From positions 248,001-312,000 of the forward strand of contig CAWGZV010000002.1 in the NCBI GenBank assembly GCA_963827155.1: a DNA stretch of 64,000 bases. The letters run 5' to 3'. The notes under the pieces are model-generated. The model saw only the letters and a list, made by a program, of their open reading frames with translations. It was not told the DNA's origin and did no database searches. Each line of letters starts with the position of its first letter. The stretch's first letter is position 1. Source of the DNA: UTCFX2 sp963827155 (GTDB taxonomy: Bacteria > Chloroflexota > Anaerolineae > Anaerolineales > UBA4823). This document shows positions 9,916 to 18,400 of this stretch, in pieces. The translations under genes were made by a program, and so were the position numbers.

Positions 9916-12672
9916 ATGCCTCATCGAGATAAAATCCTTCTGCAAACCAAGTTAAATCGACCGTCGATCACCAGAGGTATGATCGACCGGACGCGTCTTT
10001 TCGCGCAGCTCGATCGCTGTATCGATCAACCCCTAATCCTGGTCTGCGCTCCAGCCGGATATGGCAAGACCACCCTGGTAAGCACCTGGCTTGGAAAAAT
10101 GGCTGCTGGTCGAGGTGAAGACGCATCTTTCCTCCCTTCGGCGTGGTTATCGCTGGATGAAGATGAAAGCGAACTGAATCTTTTTCTTCGTTACTTCATC
10201 TCCGCACTTCGGACGATCTTTGCAAATGCCTGCGAGAAGACTCTGATGCTTCTCCAGGCAGGCCAGCAGCCTCCTCAGGCAGTTCTCAACACCACGTTTA
10301 GTAATGACCTTGATGAGCTTCCTGGAGATGTTGTTCTCGTGCTGGACGACTACCAGTTCATCCACGGTAAGGCAGTGCACAATCTGTTGGGTGAATTGGC
10401 TCACCACTGGCCAAAACCGCTGCATCTGGTGATGATCTCACGCATCGAACCGCCCCTTCCGCTCACCAGTCTGCGTGCGAAGAGCAGGATCAGCGAGGTT
10501 CGCACCCAGGATTTGCGCTTTACCGCCCAGGAAACGGCTGCCTATCTGAGCCAGCTGCTATTTGCTCCTCTGAACCAAGATGTCCTGCCCCTATTGGAAG
10601 AGCGCTTTGAAGGCTGGCCTGCAGGTCTGCAGCTGGCTGCCCTTTCATTACGTTTTGCAAGCAGCCAGGAATCGGTGCTGTTGGAATTATCCAGCGAGAA
10701 TGCCGATATAACCGGATACCTGGTTAATGAGGTCCTGACCCACCAATTTCCAGCAATCCACAATTTTTTATTGAAGACTTCCTTTCTAGATCGCTTCTGT
10801 CCTTCGCTTTGCGAAGCGGTAATTGGAGAGATAGACCCGGCCTGGAGCATGAGGTCCTGTTTGGATTGGATCGAACGTTCTGGGCTCTTCATAATTTCAC
10901 TGGACAACCGCCGGGAATGGTATCGCTATCACCATTTATTCCAGAAGTTATTGCAGCAGAGTGCCGCTGCCGAGATAGCACCGGAACAGATTTACAGCCT
11001 TCATCGCCAGGCGTCAGTATGGTTTGAAGAGCACGGGCTGCTGGATGAAGCCTTGCACCACGCCCTGGCGATCAAAGACTTTGATCTTGCAGCCCGCCAG
11101 ATGAGCTCCGGTCTGCGCGATGTGATCAATCTCGAGGACCGACCGACCCTGGAGCGCTGGCTGCGTATGCTGCCAGAAGAGCTGATCCAGCGAAATCCTG
11201 AACTTTTAATGATGAAGGCTTGGGTTTTGCAGTTTTCATGGCGCCTCGACCTGCAAGCGCAGGTGCTCCAGCAAGTTGAAGAGCTGCTGGATTCAGGTGA
11301 GTATGCAGCACTGCAGGATAACGGATTTCAAATCTTGCGGGGGCAAATTACGCTCATTAAAGCTCAGCAGGCGTATCTCCGCAATCAGCCAAATCAAGCG
11401 ATCGAATATTGCCGTGAGGCATTGGCGCTCCTGCCTTTATCATGGACCTTTTGGCGCGGTGCCGCAATGCTTTTCCTGGGATTTTCCATGCAAGCCATCG
11501 GTCAGGCACAGGCGGCTGAAAGAATATTGCTCGCTGAATACAAATCCTACGGCGAAAAAACCGATACCTATGCCCTGTTAGTCTTGGAATCTCTTTGTTT
11601 CATCTATCTAAATACCGGCCAGCTTGAGCAGACCAGGCGAATCGCGCAGCTGCTGTTTCAAGGATCAAACCGCAGCAGGAATGCATTCATGCGAAACTTA
11701 GCGGAGTGGTATCTTGGCCTGGTATGCTATCATTTCAATGAGCTCGAGTCTGCCACGCAGCACTTCACCCAGGTTGTCGAAAACCGATTCGCAGCTCAAG
11801 TAACTGCTTACCGCGATGCGGTAGCAGGCCTGGCGTTGATCCATCAGATCAAGAAGGAAAACGTAGACGCATTAAAGATGGTGGAGGCAATCAGCCAATT
11901 TGACCTGGAAGCGAGCGGGAGCGAAGACGACCGCACACGCTCCCTGCGGGCTCGGCTGATGCTCTTGCAAGGCGATCTGGAAAGCGCAGGGCGTTGGGCT
12001 GACACTTTTACCAATCTGCCGCAGGACCAGCCGCTCTTGTGGTTGGAAGAACCACAGGCGACCAGGGTGCGCGTCCTGATAGCAAGGGGAGAGGCTATCG
12101 ACCTGCGCCTGGCTGTTCAAATATTGGACGTCCTGGATGAGATAGCCGACCGGACCCATAATCTCCGCTATAAGATCGAGATCCAGGCATTGCGGGTTAT
12201 GACGCTGGAAGCCCAGGGAGAAACCAGCCAGGCTATTTCTGTGCTGCAGCAAGTGATTAACCTCGCCCGACCTGGAGGTTTTATCCGGGTATTTGCTGAC
12301 CTGGGCAAGCCAATGCAAGGGATGCTGCATCGCCTCGCCGGTCAAGGCACCTCAGATGAGACAATCAATCGCATAATGTCAGCATTCCCATCAGACGAAG
12401 AAAATGGGATGAGCAGGAAAAGCTCAATGCTGTCAGAGTCTCAGAAAAAACTCGGGATTTCATCTCCAGCCGAGCCCTTGACCCGCCGAGAGCTCGAGGT
12501 AATTTCCTTGCTGCGGGGACCATCCAGTATCAAAGAAATCGCCCAAGAACTCAATATTTCCTATGCGACCGCTAAAGACCACACCATCAAAATCTACGCC
12601 AAGCTCGGTGTCAATCGGCGTTGGGATGCAGTAGCCAGAGCAGAAGAGTTGAACATCCTTCCCCCACGCTGA
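9916..12672 (+). CDS. LuxR-family transcriptional regulator, MalT-like (LAL type)
   Basis: This 918-residue regulator has the architecture of large ATP-binding LuxR proteins. A P-loop (APAGYGKTT, residues 45-53) and a Walker B-like VVLVLDDY near residue 140 form an STAND-type ATPase. It is followed by a long helical TPR-like sensor region and a C-terminal LuxR helix-turn-helix (LTRRELEVISLL, then IKEIAQELNISYATAKDHTIKIYAKLGV). Related MalT proteins oligomerise on ATP and inducer binding and then activate promoters. It sits 241 bases right of the tRNA-His relic and heads a run of small co-directional genes, so it may control them. The paralogue at 30842-33607 is similarly placed. The inducer is unknown. 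Confidence 0.92.
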   Translation: MPHRDKILLQTKLNRPSITRGMIDRTRLFAQLDRCIDQPLILVCAPAGYGKTTLVSTWLGKMAAGRGEDASFLPSAWLSLDEDESELNLFLRYFISALRTIFANACEKTLMLLQAGQQPPQAVLNTTFSNDLDELPGDVVLVLDDYQFIHGKAVHNLLGELAHHWPKPLHLVMISRIEPPLPLTSLRAKSRISEVRTQDLRFTAQETAAYLSQLLFAPLNQDVLPLLEERFEGWPAGLQLAALSLRFASSQESVLLELSSENADITGYLVNEVLTHQFPAIHNFLLKTSFLDRFCPSLCEAVIGEIDPAWSMRSCLDWIERSGLFIISLDNRREWYRYHHLFQKLLQQSAAAEIAPEQIYSLHRQASVWFEEHGLLDEALHHALAIKDFDLAARQMSSGLRDVINLEDRPTLERWLRMLPEELIQRNPELLMMKAWVLQFSWRLDLQAQVLQQVEELLDSGEYAALQDNGFQILRGQITLIKAQQAYLRNQPNQAIEYCREALALLPLSWTFWRGAAMLFLGFSMQAIGQAQAAERILLAEYKSYGEKTDTYALLVLESLCFIYLNTGQLEQTRRIAQLLFQGSNRSRNAFMRNLAEWYLGLVCYHFNELESATQHFTQVVENRFAAQVTAYRDAVAGLALIHQIKKENVDALKMVEAISQFDLEASGSEDDRTRSLRARLMLLQGDLESAGRWADTFTNLPQDQPLLWLEEPQATRVRVLIARGEAIDLRLAVQILDVLDEIADRTHNLRYKIEIQALRVMTLEAQGETSQAISVLQQVINLARPGGFIRVFADLGKPMQGMLHRLAGQGTSDETINRIMSAFPSDEENGMSRKSSMLSESQKKLGISSPAEPLTRRELEVISLLRGPSSIKEIAQELNISYATAKDHTIKIYAKLGVNRRWDAVARAEELNILPPR

Positions 12673-12697
12673 GAAATTCTATACACTAGAACGTTCA

Positions 12698-12725
12698 TTA
12701 ATCCATCTTAATCCCACCTTAATCC
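12698..12725. promoter_or_regulatory. Three helically phased TTAATCC repeats
   Basis: TTAATCC occurs at 12698-12704, 12708-12714 and 12719-12725, spaced 10 and 11 bases, which places all three on one face of the helix. They lie between the regulator stop and the next small gene. Direct repeats with this phasing are common binding sites for winged-helix regulators. Function is inferred. Confidence 0.3.
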
Positions 12726-12745
12726 CTCCTTTCGGTGGTTTTTTT
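12714..12745 (+). terminator. Possible terminator after LuxR regulator 1
   Basis: CCACC at 12714-12718 can pair with GGTGG at 12734-12738 and is followed by a run of seven T. The loop is long (15 bases) and the stem short, so this is a weak terminator at best. The next gene's start lies 28 bases downstream. Confidence 0.35.
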
Positions 12746-12773
12746 ACGCAGAACAATCCCTTATCATCTATTC

Positions 12774-13076
12774 ATGGCGAATAATCCATTTAGCGATGCA
12801 ATCCCCTTCGATCGCCCGGCAATTTACCAGATTTGTGTGCAAGGTATCATCGATCCAAATTGGTCCGACCGGCTGGCAGGTATGACGATCCGCCAGGTCG
12901 CTGAGCAGGCGAGTTCTCCTATTACAATCTTAGACGGCGAATTAATCGATCAGTCTGCACTGCTTGGTGTACTGAACTCACTCTATGAGCTACATCTGCC
13001 CGTCCTTTCAGTAGTCTGTTTGTCTTACAATTCAGATTTCCGGGTAGATGCTGTAGGAGGGGTGCCAGTCTCGTGA
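12774..13076 (+). CDS. Small conserved protein downstream of LuxR regulator (copy 1)
   Basis: This protein of about 100 residues begins best at ATG 12774 (MANNPFSD); an upstream in-frame ATG at 12735 lies in the terminator-like region. The core is IYQICVQGIIDPNWSDRLAGM, then ITILDGELIDQSALLGVLNSLYELHLPVLSV. The paralogue at 33714-33968 keeps the same skeleton and follows the second LuxR gene. I recall similar short proteins beside LuxR or stress genes in Chloroflexota and Actinobacteria, without an assigned function. This copy runs about 15 residues past the end of its paralogue, so its tail may be a frameshift artefact. No membrane segment is seen. Confidence 0.65.
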   Translation: MANNPFSDAIPFDRPAIYQICVQGIIDPNWSDRLAGMTIRQVAEQASSPITILDGELIDQSALLGVLNSLYELHLPVLSVVCLSYNSDFRVDAVGGVPVS

Positions 13077-13133
13077 TGGCTGCCATCCCTGATAGGTAAT
13101 CCATTCCATTTTTCTTTTGAGGAGGAGGTTCCA

Positions 13134-13433
13134 ATGTGTTGTTTCTTCACTGCCCTTGTTTTTTTTGGCCCGCGCCTGGGATTCCTGGTGTACTGGCTTA
13201 TCGCGCCAATTCGGGTCAACACTGCTTTTGCAGCGTTTAATTTCCCCTGGCTGGTGGGGCTGGCAAGCTTGATCTTTGCCCCATGGACTGCCCTGATGTA
13301 CGTGATCGTTTTTCCCTTGAACGGTTGGGATTGGATCTGGCTTGGGTTTGGCATCGCCGCTGATGTCTTCAGCTACGTCGGCAGCTATCACAACCGCAAG
13401 CAGGTTCCTTTATACCCAGAAACCGCACCTTAA
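13134..13433 (+). CDS. Small membrane protein of 99 residues (copy 1)
   Basis: The protein starts MCCFFTALVFFGPRLGFLVYWL after a strong GGAGGAGG site. It has three hydrophobic segments (about residues 3-22, 33-52 and 58-80) and a short polar tail (YHNRKQVPLYPETAP). The paralogue at 34385-34684 has the same length and is nearly identical apart from scattered substitutions, showing selection on the protein. No known family with a function is recognised. It sits between the small protein at 12774 and the DUF6325 gene, the same order as in the right module, so a shared role with them at the membrane is likely. Confidence 0.75.
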   Translation: MCCFFTALVFFGPRLGFLVYWLIAPIRVNTAFAAFNFPWLVGLASLIFAPWTALMYVIVFPLNGWDWIWLGFGIAADVFSYVGSYHNRKQVPLYPETAP

Positions 13434-13462
13434 ACGGAAGCTACGCATAGGTGATTGTGACT

Positions 13463-13480
13463 GGGCGGTCTCCGCCGCCC
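13463..13480. other. GC-rich hairpin
   Basis: GGGCGG, loop TCTCCG, CCGCCC. It lies in the gap before the DUF6325 gene and has no T-run. It resembles the hairpin at 47932-47950, so it may be a dispersed intergenic element. Confidence 0.3.
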
Positions 13481-13549
13481 AAACACCCTACAACTTCCAT
13501 TCCTAACCACGACTGTCCAATTTTTTTATATAAAGAAGGGAGAAATCCA

Positions 13550-13996
13550 ATGACATACGGACCTGTTGATTTTTTGGTGCTTGAATTCAAGGGCACCGAG
13601 TTCAAAGGTGAGATACTACCGGAGCTGCTAGAGCTGGTCAAAAATAAAATCGTCCGGGTGGTTGACCTGATCATCGTCCAGAAAGATGCAGAGGGGAAGC
13701 ACCGGGCGTTTGAGCTTCAGCAGCTAGATGCTGAGGTGGTGCGGATCTTCGATCCGCTGGAGTTGGAAATCAGCGGCATCATCCAGGTCGAAGATATCGA
13801 GATGATCGCCGAGCTGATGGATAATAACACCACCGCCGCACTCATACTGTTCGAAAACCTGTGGGCGGTCAAGTTCGGAGAAGCGGCGCAAAGGGCGAAC
13901 GGCCGGATGGTGATGCACGAACGGATCCCCTTCGAGGTCGTGAATGAGGCGTTGGATGCATTTGCCAATGCTGAAATTGCCGCAGATTCCGTTTAG
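13550..13996 (+). CDS. DUF6325 family protein (copy 1)
   Basis: This 148-residue protein starts at ATG 13550 (MTYGPVDFLVLEF), preceded by AAGAAGGGAG. The frame stays open upstream to 13451 but without a ribosome site. The pattern GPVDFLVLEF, GEILPELLELVKNKIVRVVDLIIVQKD, then ALILFENLWAVKF is that of DUF6325 proteins, small soluble alpha/beta proteins of unknown function. In many genomes they sit beside a short SHOCT protein, as here (next gene). Relatives in this window are at 17921-18346 and 34804-35233. It probably belongs to the cassette led by LuxR regulator 1. Confidence 0.8.
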   Translation: MTYGPVDFLVLEFKGTEFKGEILPELLELVKNKIVRVVDLIIVQKDAEGKHRAFELQQLDAEVVRIFDPLELEISGIIQVEDIEMIAELMDNNTTAALILFENLWAVKFGEAAQRANGRMVMHERIPFEVVNEALDAFANAEIAADSV

Positions 13997-14032
13997 GTAT
14001 GAAAATCTAACCGAATAAATAAGGAGTGTGAT

Positions 14033-14386
14033 ATGTTACGCAGACGAAGAGTTATGAGAAGACCCGTAGCACGCTTAGGCGCGGCTGCCGTGGGCACAGC
14101 GGTGGTCGTTGGCACTGCCGGCGCGGTACACCACCACCAGCAGCAGAAATACGGTGCCCAAGATGCAGCTGCCCAGCAGCAGTACGATCAGGCTTATCAG
14201 CAGGGCGCAGCCGATGCGCAGGCCCAGCAGTATGCCCCTCCTCCGGTGCAGTATGCAGCTCCGGTTGAGCAGGCGCCTGAGGCAGATTTGACGGCCCAGA
14301 TCCAGCAGCTCGCCAAGCTTCATGATGCCGGCGCGCTGACCGATGAAGAGTTCGCGGCTGCCAAGCAAAAACTGCTGGCAAGCTGA
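14033..14386 (+). CDS. SHOCT-domain protein (copy 1)
   Basis: This 117-residue protein has an Arg-rich start (MLRRRRVMRRPVARLG), a short hydrophobic Ala/Gly/Val stretch (residues 17-32), a long Gln/Ala/Tyr-rich low-complexity linker with PPPV and a C-terminal SHOCT motif (IQQLAKLHDAGALTDEEFAAAKQKLL). SHOCT is a short oligomerisation or docking helix pair found at the ends of many small bacterial proteins. The start has an AAGGAG site. It follows DUF6325 by 36 bases; the same DUF6325-SHOCT pair recurs at 34804-35550. Function is unknown; membrane association through the N-terminal segment is possible. Confidence 0.75.
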   Translation: MLRRRRVMRRPVARLGAAAVGTAVVVGTAGAVHHHQQQKYGAQDAAAQQQYDQAYQQGAADAQAQQYAPPPVQYAAPVEQAPEADLTAQIQQLAKLHDAGALTDEEFAAAKQKLLAS

Positions 14387-14503
14387 TTGCAGACATTCTG
14401 GCAGAGTATCCCCAGGTTGCTTGATAGCGGATATTGTCGAGTATTAGCGAGTAAACAAGAAAATTGTTAGTAGGAGGACGACATAAAGACGAACAGCAAA
14501 TCC

Positions 14504-15628
14504 ATGTCCCTGCCGGTCCCGGCTTTTGCGGGCGGTACGAAGGCGATCACATTGACCCCGGTCGTCGGCACGCCGCGGCGGGAGTATGCTGAGATGTTTA
14601 TCCCAGGCGCTGAGGAGCTCGAGGACGGTGAACTGCGAGTGACGGTGCTCGGGAGCGGCAATCCCTGGAATACCCGCGCTCAAGCATCAGCCAGCATCAT
14701 GGTCGAGGTCGGCAACGCCGAGCGCGAAATTTTTGTTTTCGACATCGGGAGCGGTTCTCTGGCGAACTATGCCAGCCTGAAGCTTCCGATCAACAAACTC
14801 AACAAAGTGTTCCTCTCTCACCTGCACGCCGACCACACCGGCGACCTGATCACCCTCTCGGGAAGTTGGTCGAAGGTAGGACGGGCGGACGGGCCGGTCT
14901 TCGTGTGGGGTCCCAGCGGGACCGAGCCTCGCCTGGGCACGCGGCATTTCGTCGAAGGGATTGAGGAAGCCCTTGCCTGGGACACCGCAGCCGGGCACGG
15001 CGCTATCAACCCGGACAGTATGCGGATCGTTGTGTCTGAGCATGAATTCAGCAAAACCCAGGTTGTCTACGAGGCAAACGGCGTGAAGGTGAAATCTTTT
15101 CCCGTGGTCCACGCCCTGAGCGGCGCAGTAGGCTATCGCCTCGAATTCGCCGGCCTGTCCTTTGCCTTCTCCGGAGACACCCGCGCCTGCTGGCCGCTCG
15201 TGCATGCCTGCGAAGGTGTCGACCTGCTCATCCACGAATGCTTCCCGCCCGCCGCGGCGCTCGCGGCTGCCTCTGGGCTCTCCATCGAGCGGGCAACGAT
15301 CGCCCTCAATGCTGCCCATACTTCGCCTACGGCTGCCGCCAAGGTATTCGGGCTCGTGAAGCCGCGTGTGGCTGGCCTCTATCACACGCTTCTCTCTCCT
15401 CAGGTCATCTCCATGGTATTTACGGAGCTTGGCGCATTATACAGCGGTCCCGTGGTCCAGACCCAGGACCTGACGGTTTTCAACGTTACGAAGGAAGCTG
15501 TGGTCGCTCGCCAGGCAAAGCAGTTCGACCAGCTCCCGCCTACTCCGGGTGTGCAGCGTGTGGCTTTCAAACCCGTCGCGGTGCCGCCTCCCGATTGGTG
15601 GGCTGAGGCGCTCATCCCGCTGGATTAG
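14504..15628 (+). CDS. MBL-fold metallo-hydrolase
   Basis: The protein of about 374 residues carries the metallo-beta-lactamase-fold motif HLHADH (residues 106-111), an upstream VFDIGSGS strand and later metal-ligand regions around VVHALSGAVGYRLEF and FSGDTRACWPL. It resembles RNase Z/arylsulfatase-like hydrolases; I recall a similar N-terminus (ITLTPVVGTPRREY) in proteins labelled GntH-like, with low certainty. The ATG at 14504 lacks a well-placed ribosome site. AGGAGG at 14472-14477 would better serve an ATA at 14483 in the same frame, so the true start may be a mutated or misread ATG there. The substrate is unknown. Confidence 0.78.
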   Translation: MSLPVPAFAGGTKAITLTPVVGTPRREYAEMFIPGAEELEDGELRVTVLGSGNPWNTRAQASASIMVEVGNAEREIFVFDIGSGSLANYASLKLPINKLNKVFLSHLHADHTGDLITLSGSWSKVGRADGPVFVWGPSGTEPRLGTRHFVEGIEEALAWDTAAGHGAINPDSMRIVVSEHEFSKTQVVYEANGVKVKSFPVVHALSGAVGYRLEFAGLSFAFSGDTRACWPLVHACEGVDLLIHECFPPAAALAAASGLSIERATIALNAAHTSPTAAAKVFGLVKPRVAGLYHTLLSPQVISMVFTELGALYSGPVVQTQDLTVFNVTKEAVVARQAKQFDQLPPTPGVQRVAFKPVAVPPPDWWAEALIPLD

Positions 15629-16043
15629 TTCATGCCATCCGCTGAAGTGATGCATCATGAAAACCTTTGACTGCGAAAACCAGTCATCTAGCGCATCTTA
15701 CCTTTCCTGGTATGGCTTCCCGGCTGCCAGCGAGCATGGCTCAGCGATGGCATGGTGGAACTTGGGGATCGCTTGAATATAGATCACCGGCATGACCCCC
15801 TGACGCACTTTCACGCCGCGCCAGTTGGTTTGTTGTGTGCCAGTTTCAACACCACTGCAGCCCTGTCCAGTATTCTTGTCTGGAAGCTGGGCGGGAAATC
15901 TTTTATACAGTCTGCTCTCCGAGTATGCAATCGGGAGTGAAATCTGCAGGCACCGGACCGGGAAAGATAAGCTCCTCGGGGTTGAGCCGGTACAAATCGG
16001 CTCGAACCAATGTTTGTATGCCGATAACCTGACTTAGCCAAAT
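15629..16043. other. Intergenic stretch without a recognisable gene
   Basis: About 415 bases with only short open frames, no ribosome sites at useful places and no similarity that I recognise. It separates the hydrolase from the lipoprotein gene and may hold the promoter of the latter. Confidence 0.5.
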
Positions 16044-16061
16044 GGTGGAGACATCTCCACC
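16044..16061. promoter_or_regulatory. Perfect 8-2-8 palindrome before lipoprotein gene
   Basis: GGTGGAGA-CA-TCTCCACC lies directly upstream of the ribosome site (GGAAAGGA) of the gene at 16079. It could be an operator for a dimeric repressor, or a hairpin in the leader that affects translation. Confidence 0.4.
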
Positions 16062-16078
16062 GGAAAGGACATAATCCC

Positions 16079-17745
16079 ATGAGAAAAATCAGTCTAATCA
16101 TGATAATGTTAATGACCATCCTACTGGCCGCCTGCGCGCCGACAGCAACTCAGCTGCCGGCTCCAACCCAGGCGCCCGCACAGCCAACGCAGCCGCCGGT
16201 GGACAACCAGGCGACCGTGGACGCATCGGTAGCCGCGACCCTTGCGGCGCAGCCCGCACCGCCTACAGAGCAGCACCGCCTGCGCCCACAGCGCCGCCGC
16301 CCGCCGAGCCTGCCCCGGTATCGGAGGGATATGCACCTGCGTTAACTGGCGCAGTCTGGCAGTGGACGGCCAGCCAGACAGGAGACCAGATCACCCCGGT
16401 GAACGACCCCAGCCGCTACCAGGCTACGTTTAATGTGGACGGCACGGTGTCGATAAAAGCGGACTGCAACATGGTGACGGCGACCTACACAGTTGGGGAA
16501 GGGAACACGATGACGATCCAGCTCGGGGCTTCCACGCTGGCAGCCTGCCCGGAGGACTCGCAAGCGGATGCCTACCTGGCTCAGCTCGGACTGACGGCAA
16601 CCTATGGATTTACGGAGGGCAAACTGGTGCTCACCTCAGGGGACCAGAAATCGGTCATGACCTTCCAGATGCTGCCGGTAGCGATCCTGCCGACGCCTGA
16701 ACCGAACGCCCCTTCCGCCCAAACGACCACGGCGGTCAACCTGCGGAGCGGACCGGGAGAGAACTACACAGTCTTCGGCGTGATGCAGCCTGGGCTTCAA
16801 GGGCAGGTGGTCGGCAAGAGCGAGGACGGAATGTGGTGGGCATTGAATATGCCAGTATCCGCGACCGGGATAGGCTGGGCATCCGCCCAGTACGTCAACG
16901 TGAGCAATGCGGAAGGCGTACCGGTGATGACCGCACCGCCCGTCCCGCCTTCGGTGGAGCCGGTGCCGCCAGGGCCGGATGACCCTCAAGCAACCGCGCT
17001 GCAGCCGGTCTACGTGCGCCAGGGACCAGGGGAAACCTACCCGGCATACGGCACGGCCCAGCCCGGGATGACCGCCCTGGTGATTGGTAAAAGCGAGGAC
17101 GGGGCCTACTGGGTTGTGCGGGTGAACCCGCAGTTCGTCCCGAGTGGATTCGCCTGGGTGCAGGCTTCATTGGTGCAGGCGTCGAATGTAGAGAATGCGC
17201 CGGTGATCGCTGCGCCGCCAGCGCCGGTGAGTGCGCCGGTGCCGCCGCCATCGAGTACGAGTGCAGCGACGGCAACCGCGACGACAGCGGTGAACGTGCG
17301 CACCGGACCGAGCACGGACTACCCGGTCCTGGGAGTGGCCCAGCCCGGAGCGAGCGCCGAGATCGCTGGGGTGAGCGAGGATGGCGGTTGGTGGCAGGTG
17401 AAGGTGTCGACAACCGTCGTGCCGGATGGATTGGCCTGGGTATCCGGGGACTACACCTACGCTGTAAACACCGCGAATGTGCCGGTGGTTGCGGCGCCGC
17501 CGCCTCCGGCATCGGTAGAAGCGCCTCCACCGCCCACCACGCCGAGCGGAGTCTGGGTGATCACGATCGAGCCGCTGAACGTGCGTGCGGGACCGGGGAA
17601 CGAATATCCGAGCTACGGCAAGATTCCGGCTGGGGTTCCGCTGCAGGTGACAGGGGAGTCGAATGGGTGGCTCTCGGTCGTGCTGCCGTCGCTGCCCGGC
17701 GGGATCGGCTGGATTTCGGGCAACTATGTCGTCCCGTACCCCTAG
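16079..17745 (+). CDS. SH3-domain lipoprotein with META-like domain (frameshifted)
   Basis: A lipoprotein signal (MRKISLIMIMLMTILLAACAP, lipobox LAAC) leads into a Pro/Ala/Thr linker. Near 16255-16275 the frame shifts. The second frame continues with more linker, then a META/HslJ-like domain (LTGAVWQWTASQTGDQ to GDQKSVMTFQMLP) and four bacterial SH3 repeats, each with the NVRxGPG type core (NLRSGPGENY, YVRQGPGETY, NVRTGPSTDY, NVRAGPGNEY), joined by Pro-rich spacers. Repaired length is about 555 residues. Such proteins are anchored outside the membrane and may bind cell-wall or surface polymers. A palindrome lies just before its ribosome site. One indel in a GC-rich stretch may be a sequencing error. 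Confidence 0.8.
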
Positions 17746-17866
17746 GAGATGGTTACACTTTGCTGAGATCTTGTAACATACAAGGGCTGCAAAGAGGTTC
17801 TATCCGCAAGCTGGTTATGGGCGTCGCAACGCATAGGTAGTAGGTAAGATGCAACAGTAGCTAGAA

Positions 17867-17901
17867 TTACCCGAAGGGTTCCCAAAGAACCCTTCGGGTA
17901 A
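17867..17901. other. Perfect 14-bp hairpin in the leader of DUF6325 gene 2
   Basis: TTACCCGAAGGGTT, loop CCCAAAG, AACCCTTCGGGTAA. It ends 19 bases before the ATG at 17921 and has no T-run, so it is not a standard terminator for the lipoprotein gene. It could protect the mRNA end, control the ribosome site (AAAGGAG, just downstream) or be a protein site on DNA. Confidence 0.55.
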
Positions 17902-17920
17902 CAACTAAAGGAGTCAGATT

Positions 17921-18346
17921 ATGTTCGATCTTCCATTAGAATATGCCTTGATTACATTCGAGGATGCCAGACCCACAGGGAAAATTGTCCCCGAGCTTCT
18001 GGATCTGGCGAAGCGCGGTATCGTGCGCTTTATCGACATCGTCTTTATCCATAAAGAGGCAGACGGCAACATACGTACCGTCGAGCTCAACGATCTCGAT
18101 CCGGAGTCGTACGAGATGTTTGTCCCGATAGGCGAGCATGTCTCCAGCCTGTTTACGAACGACGACCTGGAGATTGCGGCCAGCAAACTAACCGAGGGTT
18201 CGGCGGCGATGCTCCTTTTGTGGGAAAATCTGTGGGTTGCCGGTATTGGTAAAGCCATCCAGGATGCCGGCGGCAAGCTGGTAGAGCGTGCCCAGATCGC
18301 TCCCGAAGTGGTCCAGCAGTTTGAACAAGGACTCGCTGAGGGATAG
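17921..18346 (+). CDS. DUF6325 family protein (copy 2)
   Basis: This 141-residue protein (MFDLPLEYALITFED) shares the DUF6325 skeleton: GKIVPELLDLAKRGIVRFIDIVFIHKEADG, then AAMLLLWENLWVAGIGKAIQDAGGKLVERAQI. It diverges clearly from the copies at 13550 and 34804, so it is an older paralogue rather than a recent duplicate. AAAGGAG precedes the start. The adjacent downstream gene here is not a SHOCT protein but the tiny repeat protein at 18401, which like SHOCT proteins begins with an Arg cluster and might take its place. No function is known. Confidence 0.75.
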   Translation: MFDLPLEYALITFEDARPTGKIVPELLDLAKRGIVRFIDIVFIHKEADGNIRTVELNDLDPESYEMFVPIGEHVSSLFTNDDLEIAASKLTEGSAAMLLLWENLWVAGIGKAIQDAGGKLVERAQIAPEVVQQFEQGLAEG

Positions 18347-18400
18347 CGCAAGACCAAGAAACTCAACATCCGAAAATCACTCTAAATAGGAGGTAACATC

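Noticed and set aside
14687..15385. Antisense frame of 232 codons within the MBL-fold gene
   Set aside because: Low-complexity, charged translation without motifs; the sense frame has clear HxHxDH chemistry.
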